DNA from: Gemmatimonadales bacterium
Lineage (GTDB): Bacteria; Gemmatimonadota; Gemmatimonadetes; Gemmatimonadales; GWC2-71-9
NCBI GenBank assembly: GCA_013812695.1
Contig: JACCSZ010000186.1
Location: 1 to 8,702, forward strand
DNA: 8,702 nt
Direction of reading: 5' to 3'
Positions 1-7,344 of this stretch are shown here, one piece after another (position 1 is the first letter of the stretch; each line of letters opens with the position of its first letter). Below the pieces are notes generated by a model. It did no database searches. It was not told the DNA's origin and was given only the letters and a program-made list of their open reading frames with translations. The translations under genes were made by a program, and so were the position numbers.

Positions 1-252
1 CATCAGTGGAGACACAACACCAACGAGTGCGCACACGACCATCCGCGATGCACACGCAACCATCATCAGTGGCGACGCGACACGAACGAGTGCGCACGCG
101 ACCACCCGCGATGCGCACACAACCATCTTCAGTCGCCATGCAACGCCCTCGAGCGCGCACGCAGCCGCCTCGACCTCGCACGCGACGAGCTTTGGCCTGC
201 ACGGAACGGCCCAGGGCCCCGACGCGATCCCTCCGGTTCCGCACCGCTGAGC
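1..252. repeat. Degenerate 21-bp tandem repeat with 63-bp higher-order period
   Basis: The first quarter kilobase is a minisatellite. The phrase catcagtgg at position 1 returns at 64, and the phrase catcatcagtgg at 61 returns in altered form at 124, which gives a 63-bp period. Translated in the frame that is open from the left edge, the same DNA falls into heptads such as RVRTRPS, AMHTQPS, SVATRHE, RVRTRPP, AMRTQPS, RARTQPP and RPRTRRA. The basic unit is therefore 21 bp, and three units make the 63-bp period. Units decay towards the right and are barely recognisable past about 230. The repeat runs off the left edge, so its full length is unknown. The frame stays open to a TGA at 291-293. This could be the 3' end of a repeat-encoded basic, Thr/Pro/Arg-rich protein, but a 21-bp repeat lacking stops keeps a frame open by itself, so I do not call a gene. 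Confidence 0.75.
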
Positions 253-316
253 CTTCAGCGAAAGCGCGGGACCGGGGCTGGCGCCCCCCGTGACCGACGA
301 GCTAACCTGGGGGACC

Positions 317-1798
317 ATGCCCACCTCCGAGCCCTTCGCCACCGCCCTGCTGCTGGCCATCGCCGGCCTCCTGATGGGGGCGAGCGTCCTGTTCAGCCGG
401 GCGTCGAACCGGATCGGCGTGCCGATCGTGCTCCTGTTCCTGATCATCGGCATGCTGGCGGGCGCCGAGGGCCTGGGCCGGATCGAGTTCGAGGACTACG
501 GGTTCGCGTTCCGGCTGGGGTCGCTGGCGCTGGCGCTGATCCTGTTCGACGGCGGGCTCAACACGCCGCTGGCGGCGCTCCGGCGGACCTGGGCGCCGGC
601 GGGGCTGCTGGCGACGGTGGGGGTGGCGCTGACGGCGGCGCTGATCGCGGTGCCGGCGCACTACTGGGGGTTGAGCTGGCCGCAGGCGTTGCTGCTGGGC
701 GCGGTGGTGTCGTCCACCCACGCCGCGTCGGTGTTCGCGGTGCTCCGGGGGAGCGGGCTCCAGCTCAAGCGGCGGGTGGGGACGACGCTCGAGCTGGAGT
801 CGGGGCTCAACGATCCGGTGGCGGTCATTCTCACCGTCGCCCTCACCGCGAACCTGCTCGATCCGGGCCAGGCGGACGCGTCCGGGATCGCGCTCGACGT
901 GGTGCGCGAGCTGGCGCTCGGGGCGGCGCTCGGCGTGGGGGTGGGGTACGGGGGGCGCGAGCTGCTGCGGCGGTTTCCGCTCCCGACGGGCGGCCTGTAT
1001 CCGGCGCTCACGCTGGCGCTGGCGCTGCTGGCGTACGGGGTGACGACGCTGCTGCACGGGAGCGGGTTCCTGGCGGTGTACCTGGCGGGGATGATCCTGG
1101 GGAACGGCCCGCTGCCCTACCACAACGGCCTGCTCCGGGTGCACGACGCGCTGGCCTGGCTGGCGCAGATCGGGATGTTCCTGATCCTGGGGCTGCTGGT
1201 CTTTCCGAGCGGGCTGGTGGAGGTGGCGGGTCCGGGGGTGGGGCTGGCGCTGCTGCTGGCCTTCGTGGCGCGTCCGCTGGTGGTGGCGCTGTGCCTGGCG
1301 CCGTTCGGGTATCCGCGGGTGGAGACCCTGTACATCGGGTGGGTGGGGTTGCGGGGGGCGGTGCCGATCGTGCTGGCGACGTATCCGGTGCTGGTGGGGG
1401 CGCCGGGGGCGGAGCGGATCTTTCACCTGGTCTTCTTCATCGTGGTGGTCAACGCGCTGGTGCCGGGGGGGACGGTGGCGTGGGTGACGCGGCGGCTCGG
1501 GCTCCAGAAGGCGGAGCTGCCGGCGCCGCACGCGGTGCTGGCGATCGAGTCGCGGCTGCCGCTCGAGGGCGAGCTGCTGTCGTTCTATATAGATGAGGCG
1601 CTGGTGGTGGCGGGGATCGCGCTGGAGGAGCTGGACTTTCCGGAGGGGTCGTCGGTGATGCTGATCGTCCGGGGGAACCGGCTGGTAGCGCCGAAAGGCT
1701 CGGCGACGCTGGAGCCGGGGGATCATGTGTATGTGGTGACGCAGGCGGAGGATCGGGGGTTGATGCAGCTGATGTTTGGGCGGCCGGAGGCGGAGTGA
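317..1798 (+). CDS. nhaP2: NhaP2/CvrA-like potassium/proton antiporter (CPA1 family) with C-terminal RCK_C/TrkA_C domain
   Basis: This inner-membrane antiporter should exchange cytoplasmic K+ (possibly Na+) for H+ and so act in pH and cation homeostasis. Residues here are counted from an upstream in-frame GTG at 290. Multiple hydrophobic helices span about 16-400. CPA1/NhaP2 landmarks in order are RIGVP (41-45), LFDGGLNT (85-92), ESGLNDP (170-176, with the ion-binding N174-D175), GSGFLAVYLAG (257-267), AWLAQIGMFLILGLLV (289-304) and WVGLRGAVPI (351-360). A cytosolic TrkA_C/RCK_C-type domain spans about 415-495. I prefer the ATG at 317 because it leaves about the same length before RIGVP as in E. 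coli NhaP2. Neither start has a well-spaced Shine-Dalgarno site: GGGGGA lies only 2 nt before 317. The protein ends after RCK_C and lacks the extra C-terminal domain of the 578-residue E. coli protein. The usual STD motif of transmembrane helix 4 reads S142-T143-H144. Base composition is very GC-rich, unlike the next gene. Confidence 0.94.
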   Translation: MPTSEPFATALLLAIAGLLMGASVLFSRASNRIGVPIVLLFLIIGMLAGAEGLGRIEFEDYGFAFRLGSLALALILFDGGLNTPLAALRRTWAPAGLLATVGVALTAALIAVPAHYWGLSWPQALLLGAVVSSTHAASVFAVLRGSGLQLKRRVGTTLELESGLNDPVAVILTVALTANLLDPGQADASGIALDVVRELALGAALGVGVGYGGRELLRRFPLPTGGLYPALTLALALLAYGVTTLLHGSGFLAVYLAGMILGNGPLPYHNGLLRVHDALAWLAQIGMFLILGLLVFPSGLVEVAGPGVGLALLLAFVARPLVVALCLAPFGYPRVETLYIGWVGLRGAVPIVLATYPVLVGAPGAERIFHLVFFIVVVNALVPGGTVAWVTRRLGLQKAELPAPHAVLAIESRLPLEGELLSFYIDEALVVAGIALEELDFPEGSSVMLIVRGNRLVAPKGSATLEPGDHVYVVTQAEDRGLMQLMFGRPEAE

Positions 1799-1854
1799 CG
1801 TCCGCGTCCACTGGATCCTACACCAACTTGCGCCCGCCACGGGAACTCGCATCG

Positions 1855-2255
1855 TCAGGTATCGGTCGTGAACGTACTCAGCTTCTTGAACTTGGAATCG
1901 ACGATCACGACGTTCCAATAGCCAGGATCGGAGCCCAGTGATAGTCCGGATCCAGTACCGCGAACGGTTCCGATCTTGATGACGTACAGTCGTCCGGACG
2001 ACCCCGTCCCACTGGGCGGCCACGGCAGCCTCAAATGCTGTTCTCGCCTTACGGCAGGTCGCCTCCTGAGTCACGAGGGTAAGCTGGTTGGCCGGCACCA
2101 ACGGCAGCTTGAGGGTGTTGCGGCTATTCAGATTGTCCCCCTAAAGTCGCGGACGAATAGCGGCCGAGATACCGCATGAGCGAGGCAGAGCTTGCATCGG
2201 CGGCCCGGCACACCGACTGGGCGAGGGCTGCCGGAGGCGAAGTAGGGGGTTGATC
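1855..2255 (-). pseudogene. Frameshifted remnant of a small, probably secreted protein of unknown function
   Basis: Three consecutive minus-strand frames join into one plausible protein if a single G is removed at each of two G runs. From 2255 the frame reads ...PAALAQS, like the end of a signal peptide, then RYLGRYSSATLG. At the GGGGG run (plus-strand c at 2137-2141) the reading moves to DNLNSRNTLKLPLVPANQ, LTLVTQEATCRKA and AFEAAVAAQWDG. At the GGGG run (plus-strand c at 2002-2005) it moves to SSGRLYVIKIGTV, YWNVVIVDSKFKKLSTF and a TGA at 1855-1857. The repaired product would be about 130 residues with a hydrophilic, beta-rich C-terminal half. The pattern LPLVPxxQLTLVTxEATC...YVIKIGTV...W.VVIVD resembles small exported hypothetical proteins that I recall from Gemmatimonadota, but I cannot name a family. 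No convincing start codon or hydrophobic signal core remains upstream; an in-frame TGA lies at 2256-2258. The gene converges on nhaP2 and diverges from the regulator. Either a real pseudogene or two homopolymer sequencing errors would explain it. Confidence 0.7.
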
Positions 2256-2320
2256 TCAAAGTTTAGGCAGAACACAAATGACAGACCGACAATTCAAGTG
2301 AGGCCGGGACTGACGGGTTG

Positions 2321-2349
2321 TTGACGATTCGTTGTAGGGTTGGCATAGT
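2321..2349 (+). promoter_or_regulatory. Predicted sigma70-type promoter of the BTAD regulator gene
   Basis: TTGACG (2321-2326) matches the -35 consensus at five of six positions. After a 17-nt spacer, CATAGT (2344-2349) matches the -10 consensus at four of six. Transcription would start near 2356, giving a leader of about 25 nt before the ATG at 2380. Spacing is ideal and the site lies just upstream of a long gene. No experimental evidence is available, and GC-rich phyla may use other sigma consensus sequences. Confidence 0.5.
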
Positions 2350-2357
2350 ATCTATGC
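2343..2357. promoter_or_regulatory. Perfect inverted repeat over the -10 box, candidate operator
   Basis: GCATAG-TAT-CTATGC is a perfect 6-bp inverted repeat around a 3-bp centre. It covers the predicted -10 element and the likely transcription start of the regulator gene. A dimeric repressor, or autoregulation by the encoded protein, would fit this position. No second copy was found elsewhere in the window. Confidence 0.45.
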
Positions 2358-2379
2358 TCGCCTCTCATCTCGAGTTGAT

Positions 2380-5300
2380 ATGGTACCGCAACATCATCTG
2401 CGCTGCTTGGGACATCCAGCGCTCTTCTCGCCCACCGGCGAGCCGATTCGTTTCCGCACTAAGAAACATCTCGCACTGCTAGTCTACTTGGCGGTCGAAC
2501 TTCACCGCAACCACCGTCGCGATCGCCTCGCAGAGTTCCTATGGCCTAAGGCCGAGATGCCGGAGGCCAGGCATTCACTTGCGACGGCGCTCTCAATTCT
2601 CCGGCCGCGTCTAGGGTCAGAAGCTCTAGAAACCACGCGCGACTACGTCAGGCTGCACATGGAACGGCTCTCACTTGACTTGTTTCACCTAACAAGCAAC
2701 GACATCCTGAGTTCGGAAGTTATCGGGCTTTCGGACGTAGGTGCGTTCTTAGACGGCTTCGAGATTCCCGATACACCCGAGTTTGGGCTGTGGAAGGATC
2801 GCCAGCAAGCGCGCTTTCTCCCGATGATTAAAGGCGCGCTTGTCGAACGGATTGATCGATGTCGGCGCACCGGCAATTCACGCCAGATCGAGCAACTGGC
2901 GGATCGGATGTTGGTGCTCGACGAACTAAGTGAGGAGGCAATACGCGCAAAAATTGAGGCGCGTGCTATGGCCGGTGATCGGTTAACGGCCCTCAAGGTT
3001 TTCGAAGATTGGAAGGAGAGACTGTGGGCGGAACTAGGGGCGAAGCCTTGTGGTTCTCTAGAACGGATGGCTGTGACGATGAGGCGTGGAGGATGGGAGC
3101 GAACATCGATCAGCGACATCCGGGCAGTCCCGGCGGAGCGCGGCCGAGAGCGAGCTTTCATCGGGCGAGCTGCGGAGTATGGGTTGCTTTACGAGACTTG
3201 GGAACACCTGAAAGCAGGTCGCCCTGAGCACACATTGGTGCTGGGCGACTCAGGTGTAGGAAAAACGACGCTTGTGGAGAGACTCACTAGTGCTGCCAGT
3301 CTGCACGGTGCTGCGGTGGTGAGAGTTCAGGCACACGACCCAGAGAGGAATGTGCCTTTCGCTACACTTGGCGGCCTAATATCGGGACTACTTAATCAAT
3401 CAGGTGCTTCAGCTGCCAGCGCTGAGGCTCTAGCCGAGTTAGCCCGCACAGCCCCCGACATTCGTCGGCGTTTCCCAATGTTGCCCCTCGCAATGGATAG
3501 TCACGGGGAAACGGCACGCATCCGACTAGCAGAATCCTTCCATGAGTTAGTGAGAGCCGTTGCGGAGGAGCATCCACTAATTTTGATCGTGGACGACTTG
3601 CACCTTGCGGATGAGGCGAGCCTTTCAGTCATCCATCTCGTGCTGCGCCGGGCCAGTGATCAGCCAGTTTTGGCGCTGTTCACCGCGCGTCCAGTCGAAC
3701 TCGAGAAATCATCTCAAGCAGTCGTTCTCCGAGACAGCATGGCTCGCTTGGGAAGTCGGGAGATCTGCCTAGCCCCTCTGAACCAGGAGGGAACTGGCGA
3801 ACTTCTCGATTCTCTCCTCCACACCGATGCAGTTAAGCCGGTGCCGAGCATCCGCCGGGCTCTTATTTCCGCCAGTGGTGGCATTCCAATGGTTTTAGAG
3901 CTGTTGGTTCAAGACTGGCGGGCCAACGGAAGTAGGGCGTTAGCGCTCGCCCTTGACGCCATGACTACGGACTTCTCGGGGAATATCGACCCAAGTGCCG
4001 CCTATGGACACATCCTGTCTCGCCTGACTGGGGCCATGAACCCAATCGCGCGGAGCGCTCTCGACCTAGCGTCAATACTTGGCTCCAGGCTCAGCGACCT
4101 CTCTATCTATGCTGTGGTCGATCTGAGTTTGGCTCAGACTATGGCGGCGTTAGGCCAGCTCACCGAATTGCGGATCCTTCGCGAAGGTGCCAAAGGACTG
4201 GAGTTTACTAATGAGCTCGTGCGAGCGCATGCTTATGCAGCTATTCCATCTGCTGTACGAAAGGCGCTTCACGCGTCCGTTGCGGACAGACTCTTTCATC
4301 CTGAAGGCATGGCTCAATCCGCTCCTGGCTTGGAGATCGCTTGGCATACCATGAGAGCAGGGCGCCACGAAGAGGCGATTCCTTATTTGCTTGAGGGTGC
4401 AACTCTTGCTCTGCGCTCTGGTGCGCCGCAAAGCGCTGAAACCGCGCTCTCGAGTGCATTACCTGGGTTGGAGGGGAATGATCTTGTAAACGCTACGATA
4501 CTTCTCGTTGAGGCACTGCAGGAGCAAGGACGATGGCGCGAATCGCTTGATGCGATTTCGGATATGGGAACCGCCTGCAATGACGGCCGCGACCAGGAAA
4601 TGTTCGCTCTCGCCGCGCTCGCTAAAGCGAACCTCGGTCCGTTGAGCTCCTACGAACTAGTCGAGATCGTGCCATTGCTTAAGGACATCATGCGGTCTTG
4701 CCCTCACATTGTTAGTAGAATACGAGCTGCTCGAGTGGCTGCACATACTATTTCGCCTTGGAGAAACCGGAAGCTCGCGAGCGAGTTTCTTGAGATCGTC
4801 GACACTATTCCGTATCAGCAGCTCGACATCGAGGCAAGAGGACTATATGGGCTCACGCGAGCTATACTCTTATCGCATGCTGGAAGTCTTGAATTGAGTT
4901 TCGAGCAGGCTAGATCCTCTCTCCAAGACCTCGAAACGCGAGGGATCACGAACACCGTGTTGGCCCAACTCCAAATGGGGTTGGGTGTGCTCAGGGGACG
5001 ACAAGGGCGGTATGAAGAGGCGGCCCAACACCAAGAGCGCGCGCTGAGGACAGCCTTCTCCATGGCCAACGACACGCTCATACAAGTCAATGCCGCCAAT
5101 TTGGCGCTTTACTACGGAAGGCTAGGCAGGTATGACGAACAACTTAGAACGGCCTGTAGTAGCCCAAGCACAACCGCCTTTGGAGGTGTCAAGTTGGTGG
5201 ATTTGCAGCTCGCATTCTGTGTTGCCTTCGCGCACGCGATCTTGGGGAGGCCTACCGAAGCGGTAGCAGCTATTGAGGCAGCTGAGGCTGCACTTGGGTC

Positions 5301-5703
5301 TGATACGCCGACCTGGATAATCCAGTCGTGGCTTTTTTGGAAGGCTGACGCACTGGCGGTGGCTGGCTACCGTGAGACGGCGTGTGAGGTTGCCACGCAA
5401 GCGGTTCATGGGTTTGGCATGACCCTCGAGTCTAACGCCTTCGCGGGTCCCTTCGCGCGCTGGACCGCAATTACTTGTCTTGGCGAAGCCGGTGAAGAGC
5501 AAGGCAGAAAGGTTGTTGCGGCGCTCGAACAGGACCTGGAGGAATACGACGAAATAGACCAGGTAGAGATTCTATGGGCTAACGCGCACTTTGGCGGCCG
5601 CCCGGGAGATGATTATCGCCATCGAATATCGCAGAAAGTTGGGCAACTTCCAGCTTGCACTACAATGCAGTTGCGTTCGCTAGGAGTAACTCAGTTCATA
5701 TAG
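2380..5703 (+). CDS. Large BTAD-domain transcriptional regulator with STAND-type AAA ATPase and C-terminal helical repeats
   Basis: This is a 1107-residue cytoplasmic signal-integrating regulator of the AfsR/SARP-like class. Residues 5-95 resemble the winged-helix DNA-binding domain of this class: an LRCLGHPALF strand, FRTKKHLALLVYLA, a DRLAEFLWP helix and ARHSLATALSILRPRLG. Residues about 100-235 match the bacterial transcriptional activator domain (BTAD), with FLDGFEIPDTPEFGLW and LDELSEEAIRAKIEARAMAGDRLTALKVFEDW split around conserved helices. An AAA_16/STAND ATPase follows: FIGRAAE (260-266), Walker A GDSGVGKT (289-296) and Walker B ending V404-D405-D406. About 530 onwards is alpha-helical, with TPR-like pairs such as GRYEEAAQHQERAL. 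There is no C-terminal LuxR-type helix-turn-helix, so DNA binding must come from the N-terminus. The ATG at 2380 fits the start of the winged helix; the ribosome site is weak (CGAG, 5 nt away). Codon use is much less GC-biased than in nhaP2. The ligand and target genes are unknown. Confidence 0.93.
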   Translation: MVPQHHLRCLGHPALFSPTGEPIRFRTKKHLALLVYLAVELHRNHRRDRLAEFLWPKAEMPEARHSLATALSILRPRLGSEALETTRDYVRLHMERLSLDLFHLTSNDILSSEVIGLSDVGAFLDGFEIPDTPEFGLWKDRQQARFLPMIKGALVERIDRCRRTGNSRQIEQLADRMLVLDELSEEAIRAKIEARAMAGDRLTALKVFEDWKERLWAELGAKPCGSLERMAVTMRRGGWERTSISDIRAVPAERGRERAFIGRAAEYGLLYETWEHLKAGRPEHTLVLGDSGVGKTTLVERLTSAASLHGAAVVRVQAHDPERNVPFATLGGLISGLLNQSGASAASAEALAELARTAPDIRRRFPMLPLAMDSHGETARIRLAESFHELVRAVAEEHPLILIVDDLHLADEASLSVIHLVLRRASDQPVLALFTARPVELEKSSQAVVLRDSMARLGSREICLAPLNQEGTGELLDSLLHTDAVKPVPSIRRALISASGGIPMVLELLVQDWRANGSRALALALDAMTTDFSGNIDPSAAYGHILSRLTGAMNPIARSALDLASILGSRLSDLSIYAVVDLSLAQTMAALGQLTELRILREGAKGLEFTNELVRAHAYAAIPSAVRKALHASVADRLFHPEGMAQSAPGLEIAWHTMRAGRHEEAIPYLLEGATLALRSGAPQSAETALSSALPGLEGNDLVNATILLVEALQEQGRWRESLDAISDMGTACNDGRDQEMFALAALAKANLGPLSSYELVEIVPLLKDIMRSCPHIVSRIRAARVAAHTISPWRNRKLASEFLEIVDTIPYQQLDIEARGLYGLTRAILLSHAGSLELSFEQARSSLQDLETRGITNTVLAQLQMGLGVLRGRQGRYEEAAQHQERALRTAFSMANDTLIQVNAANLALYYGRLGRYDEQLRTACSSPSTTAFGGVKLVDLQLAFCVAFAHAILGRPTEAVAAIEAAEAALGSDTPTWIIQSWLFWKADALAVAGYRETACEVATQAVHGFGMTLESNAFAGPFARWTAITCLGEAGEEQGRKVVAALEQDLEEYDEIDQVEILWANAHFGGRPGDDYRHRISQKVGQLPACTTMQLRSLGVTQFI

Positions 5704-5752
5704 TAAGATTCGCACCTCTTTGTGCATTGAGCGCCACCGCAAATATCATCCC

Positions 5753-5784
5753 AGCCATTCACAATGGTTAGGGCGAAGCCCTGA
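5753..5784. terminator. Two adjacent overlapping hairpins between convergent genes
   Basis: AGCCATT-CAC-AATGGTT (5753-5769) and TTAGGGC-GAA-GCCCTGA (5768-5784) each fold into a 7-bp stem with a 3-nt loop, counting one G-U pair in each. They share bases 5768-5769. They sit in the 116-bp gap between the 3' ends of the regulator and HD-GYP genes, where a shared bidirectional terminator is expected. Neither is followed by a T run on either strand, so classic Rho-independent termination is not shown. Confidence 0.35.
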
Positions 5785-5819
5785 AGGCAGGATAACGTCG
5801 ATCTTGCGGCGGAGAAAGG

Positions 5820-7211
5820 TTAGGCTCCGCGCACTTTCCACAGACTTCCTGACGGCCAGCTTACGCGGCGAGAGCGCAGAGGACCCGCGTCCAATACCGC
5901 GGTACCAGTTGACCCCGAGATTAGCCGCCTGACCGCGACCGATGAGATGGCAACATCAACCAAGTCTGCATCAAACTGGGTGCCTTTACACTTTTGGAGT
6001 TCAGCTATCACGACCTCTAATCCTAAACGTTTGCGATAGGGGCGGTCGGTTGTCATTGCATCGATAGTGTCGGAAATTAGGATAATTCTGGCAGCAAGTG
6101 GAATCGCGTTTCCGGATAACCCGCTCGGGTACCCCTGACCATCCCATCGCTCGTGGTGATGCCGAACCGAATCCTGAATGAATCCCCGAAACTTCGAAAT
6201 AATCCCCACCAGCTCAGCGCTCCGAGTTGAGTGGGTTTGCATGAGGGCGGTCTCCTCATCCGTCAAGCGGCCTTCTTTCCGCAAGAGCGGGGCAAATCCT
6301 TCGTGAATCTTGCCGACATCATGAAGTAGAGCCGCAGTTTCGACTTGTTCAATCTCTTGCGCAGACAAACCAAGCTCAACAGCAATCGCATGCGAGAGCG
6401 CGCTAACACGAACAGAGTGACCGGATGTGTACGGATCGCGTGCTTCTATGGCTTTCACCATAAGCTGCAGCAGCTCCTGGCCACTATTCTGCAACTGGTG
6501 ATATAGACCGTAAACGTGGCGAGCAGCGACTACCGGTAGAATCACGCCTACCAAACCTATCGGTCCGAAGCCGACTCGACGTTCTACGACTGAATACAGC
6601 CAAGCGACCAATAACGAGATGAGACTCGCACCCATGTCATACCCGATGACACCGCGGGTGTTGAGACTCCAAACTTCGCGGAATGAACGTTCGGAACTCA
6701 CAGAAACTACAAGACTTACGAGAGCAGAATTCACCAGAAAGTACGAACTTGCGAACACGAAGAAGAGGCCAAGGTCGCGCTGCAGCTCTCTTGAGGAGAG
6801 AGCAATCGCTTCAGATAAATAGGATGGTGGTGTTACTCCCCCCAAAGAGCTATATACAAGCGAGGCGGTAACCACGGCGACAATTCTTTGAGAAACATTA
6901 AATACCAACTTTATGGGCTTATTCCCCCGAGCGAGCTCGCCCAGGAAAGTGGACACACCAGCCACGAGCCCACTCCAAAATCCTCCGAAAAGCAGACCAG
7001 CCGCGATGTGCATAATAAAGGACGTGGAGCCCTTTGCTTGCACGCGCAGCTGAGTATTCAGCGTTTCGAGCACGAAAGCGATTACAACAAAACTTCCAAA
7101 TGCCCACCAGCCCGGAAAGGCGAGGGGGTCACTCTTCGCAACCGTAGCGAGAGCTATAGCCGCCGAGGTTACGATAGAAACTACTAAAAGGGTACGTTGG
7201 TCACGGTTCAT
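5820..7211 (-). CDS. Membrane-anchored HD-GYP domain cyclic-di-GMP phosphodiesterase
   Basis: The 463-residue protein should hydrolyse cyclic di-GMP at the inner membrane. The N-terminal half (about 1-235) holds roughly seven hydrophobic segments (near 7-24, 36-50, 64-90, 107-125, 147-172, 188-208 and 215-233). It resembles MASE-type membrane sensor regions, but I cannot assign a named one. The C-terminal part (about 245-430) is a complete HD-GYP domain: ARDPYTSGHS (257-266, H265), HDVGKI (297-302, H297-D298 and K301), H327, HHHERWDGQGYP (351-362, with the GYP signature), ISDTIDAM (379-386, D381) and RPYRK (390-394). All expected metal and substrate residues appear present. A basic tail of about 30 residues follows. 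The ATG at 7209-7211 starts a typical short charged N-terminus before the first membrane helix; only a weak AAG lies upstream. The gene converges on the BTAD regulator, and its composition is lower in GC than that of the right-hand flank. Confidence 0.95.
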   Translation of the reverse strand: MNRDQRTLLVVSIVTSAAIALATVAKSDPLAFPGWWAFGSFVVIAFVLETLNTQLRVQAKGSTSFIMHIAAGLLFGGFWSGLVAGVSTFLGELARGNKPIKLVFNVSQRIVAVVTASLVYSSLGGVTPPSYLSEAIALSSRELQRDLGLFFVFASSYFLVNSALVSLVVSVSSERSFREVWSLNTRGVIGYDMGASLISLLVAWLYSVVERRVGFGPIGLVGVILPVVAARHVYGLYHQLQNSGQELLQLMVKAIEARDPYTSGHSVRVSALSHAIAVELGLSAQEIEQVETAALLHDVGKIHEGFAPLLRKEGRLTDEETALMQTHSTRSAELVGIISKFRGFIQDSVRHHHERWDGQGYPSGLSGNAIPLAARIILISDTIDAMTTDRPYRKRLGLEVVIAELQKCKGTQFDADLVDVAISSVAVRRLISGSTGTAVLDAGPLRSRRVSWPSGSLWKVRGA

Positions 7212-7260
7212 TCTTGAGCGAATTCAAGGATGGGGATCCAGGTCCAACCCCAACTGGCGT

Positions 7261-7344
7261 TTAGCCCCAGGTCTGCCCTTCACTCCTGCCAAACATTCCA
7301 GCAAGGAGGTAGGCAACCTTCGCGAGCAAATTGACTTTCAACAT
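7261..7344 (-). CDS. Possible 27-residue small hydrophobic peptide
   Basis: An ATG at 7342-7344 opens a 27-codon frame that ends with TAA at 7261-7263. A GGGAG Shine-Dalgarno-like sequence (plus strand 7353-7357) lies 8 nt upstream, the best-spaced ribosome site in the spacer. The peptide starts MLKVNLLAKVAYLLAGMFGR: a lysine-bearing amphipathic or membrane-like stretch, then a polar glycine- and tryptophan-containing tail. It lies about 50 nt upstream of the HD-GYP gene on the same strand, so it could be a leader peptide, a small membrane protein or a chance frame. An overlapping frame (about 7281-7379, minus) is also open, which weakens the case. I do not recognise it. Confidence 0.28.
   Translation of the reverse strand: MLKVNLLAKVAYLLAGMFGRSEGQTWG

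Noticed and set aside
6..293. 95-residue Arg/Thr/Pro-rich frame ending at the upstream nhaP2 start candidate
   Set aside because: It is a direct reading of the 21-bp repeat, whose length is a multiple of three and so keeps the frame open. No ribosome site was seen and the frame is open to the left edge. It is kept only as a repeat.
302..2101. 599-residue minus-strand frame opposite nhaP2
   Set aside because: Over nhaP2 it is a codon-bias shadow rich in Arg, Pro, His and Gln. Only its first part, about 2101 to 2003, follows a real former frame, which is reported within the pseudogene.
2176..2253. 25-codon plus-strand ORF upstream of the regulator
   Set aside because: There is no ribosome site, no distinctive composition, and it overlaps the pseudogene antisense. 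It is likely chance.
5767..5790. Integron attC-like core (GTTAGGG beside a hairpin)
   Set aside because: The last base does not fit GTTRRRY, there is no matching R' partner, and no integrase gene is present.
5720..5932. 70-residue plus-strand frame between the convergent genes
   Set aside because: It has no ribosome site and overlaps the 3' end of the HD-GYP gene on the opposite strand.
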